A stretch of DNA of 64,000 nt from Parahalioglobus pacificus. Lineage in GTDB: Bacteria > Pseudomonadota > Gammaproteobacteria > Pseudomonadales > Halieaceae. The position numbers were made by a program, and so were the translations under genes. The notes under the pieces were generated by a model, which worked only from the letters and a program-made list of their open reading frames with translations, was not told the origin of the DNA and made no database searches. Positions 63,183 through 64,000 of the stretch are shown piece after piece; positions within the stretch are counted from its first letter, which is position 1; each line of letters starts with the position of its first letter. The stretch is taken from contig NZ_BMYM01000001.1 in NCBI RefSeq assembly GCF_014652275.1, positions 744,001 to 808,000 of the forward strand, written 5' to 3'.

Positions 63183-64000
63183 TTGGGGCAGCGCAGCACA
63201 GACGGTACATGGCCGGCCGCGCTCAGTGACGAGCAGGCAATGGCATTGGCTGACAATGCTGATACTGCTGCGCTGGCTGAGCGTGCTGCCGCCCTGCGTG
63301 ACCGTGCCTTTGGCAACACCATTACCTATTCGCCAAAGGTATTCATTCCCCTGACACAGCTGTGCCGGGATGTCTGCCACTACTGCACCTTTGCCCAGAC
63401 GCCGCGCAATCTCGGTAAGATCTATCTCAGCCCGCAAGAAGTGATTGATCTCTGCCAGCAGGGTGCATCTCAAGGATGTCATGAGGCGCTGTTCACACTG
63501 GGTGAAAAACCGGAGTTGCGTTACCGCGCTGCACGAGAAGCCCTTGCTGAGCTGGGTTTTGAGTCAACCCTCGCTTATGTCGCCCATGTGGCTGAGCGAG
63601 TACTCAAGGAGACAGGCTTACTGCCACACATCAATGCAGGTTGCATGGATGCGCAGGAGGTTGCCCAGTTGCGCCGCGTGAGCGCTTCTATGGGGATCAT
63701 GTTGGAGTCCGCTTCCTCGCGGCTGTGTGAAAAGGGCATGCCTCATTACGGCTCGCCCGACAAAGACCCCGCCGTTAGGTTGGAAACCATCGCACTGGCC
63801 GGCGCCGCAGCTGTGCCGTTTACCTCAGGTATCCTGATTGGCATCGGCGAGACACGCGCAGAGCGGATCGAATCATTGCTGGCACTGCGCAGCGAGCATC
63901 AGGTTCACGGCCATTTGCAAGAAGTGATTATCCAGAACTTCAGGGCCAAGGCTGGTACCAAGATGGCCGAGGCGCCCGAACCCGATCTTGACGACCTACT
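63183..64000 (+). CDS. cofG: Fo synthase, CofG part (FbiC N-terminus), cut by the window edge
   Basis: At least 272 codons, open to the end of the window. The likely start is TTG at 63183, with GAGGGA about 8 bases upstream; the first in-frame ATG is at 63240. The radical-SAM cluster motif CRDVCHYC (C-x3-C-x2-C) is present, then TFAQTPRN and ALFTLGEKPELR as in CofG/FbiC. This half, with CofH, makes the deazaflavin Fo from a pyrimidine precursor and tyrosine. The sequence ends too early to say whether CofH is fused (FbiC type) or separate. Confidence 0.93.
   Translation, partial: MGQRSTDGTWPAALSDEQAMALADNADTAALAERAAALRDRAFGNTITYSPKVFIPLTQLCRDVCHYCTFAQTPRNLGKIYLSPQEVIDLCQQGASQGCHEALFTLGEKPELRYRAAREALAELGFESTLAYVAHVAERVLKETGLLPHINAGCMDAQEVAQLRRVSASMGIMLESASSRLCEKGMPHYGSPDKDPAVRLETIALAGAAAVPFTSGILIGIGETRAERIESLLALRSEHQVHGHLQEVIIQNFRAKAGTKMAEAPEPDLDDL

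Overview
The window reads as chromosomal DNA of a free-living, aerobic, probably marine gammaproteobacterium. The neighbourhood pepA-holC-valS, with lptF-lptG divergent from it and an RDD gene behind lptG, is typical of that class. The catabolic content (wax-ester synthase, CYP153-type P450, haloalkane dehalogenase, SDRs, acyl-CoA-dehydrogenase-like oxygenase) suggests the Halieaceae/Spongiibacteraceae side of the group. That placement is inference from gene content, not from a marker tree. I saw no rRNA, tRNA, CRISPR array, transposase or integrase.

Layout. 0-6.5 kb: a TatD-type nuclease (cut by the window edge), a LysR regulator, a small intergenic structured-RNA candidate, a WS/DGAT with a histone-H1-like tail, a TPR/TonB-C protein, a NylB-like serine hydrolase and a small acyltransferase-like membrane protein. 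6.6-8.6 kb: a Zur-box-controlled COG0523 GTPase plus DUF1826 pair. 9.2-14.4 kb: a four-gene catabolic run (SDR, epimerase, MFS, old-yellow-enzyme-type reductase). 14.4-18 kb: a methyltransferase, a DUF3604 protein coupled to a membrane-anchored cold-shock protein, and a soluble CspA. 18-25.6 kb: valS, holC, pepA against lptFG, and RDD. 25.6-33.9 kb: a two-component system, a repeat-containing protein, an AraC regulator, bolA-trhO-aruI-like and a secreted trypsin-like protease.

33.9-38.7 kb holds a partial ring-degradation (Hsa/meta-cleavage-like) operon without an extradiol dioxygenase. 38.7-42.7 kb is visibly AT-richer, with a TAT-exported glycosylasparaginase, two unknown membrane proteins set between GTCCGCTTT-type hairpin repeats, and a DUF6090 protein; it looks like an acquired island. 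43-51 kb returns to high GC with a CYP153 P450, an ABM protein, a second P450, sthA, a GST, rarD, a haloalkane dehalogenase and a DUF1330 protein. Behind these lies a decayed tract that still encodes recognisable pieces of an FNR N-terminus and a SafE C-terminus.

51.5-59 kb carries a LuxR regulator, a very large DUF1631-GGDEF-EAL protein and a fusion of a glycosidase-like domain to an LPS-kinase-like domain. The right end, 60.0-64.0 kb, is a tightly packed coenzyme F420 operon: F420:NADPH oxidoreductase, cofE, cofD, cofC and the start of cofG/fbiC, with stop/start overlaps or spacings of a few bases. F420 synthesis is best known from methanogens and actinobacteria, so this operon is the most striking feature. 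No recognised F420-dependent oxidoreductase other than the NADPH:F420 enzyme is in the window, so what the cofactor is used for lies elsewhere.
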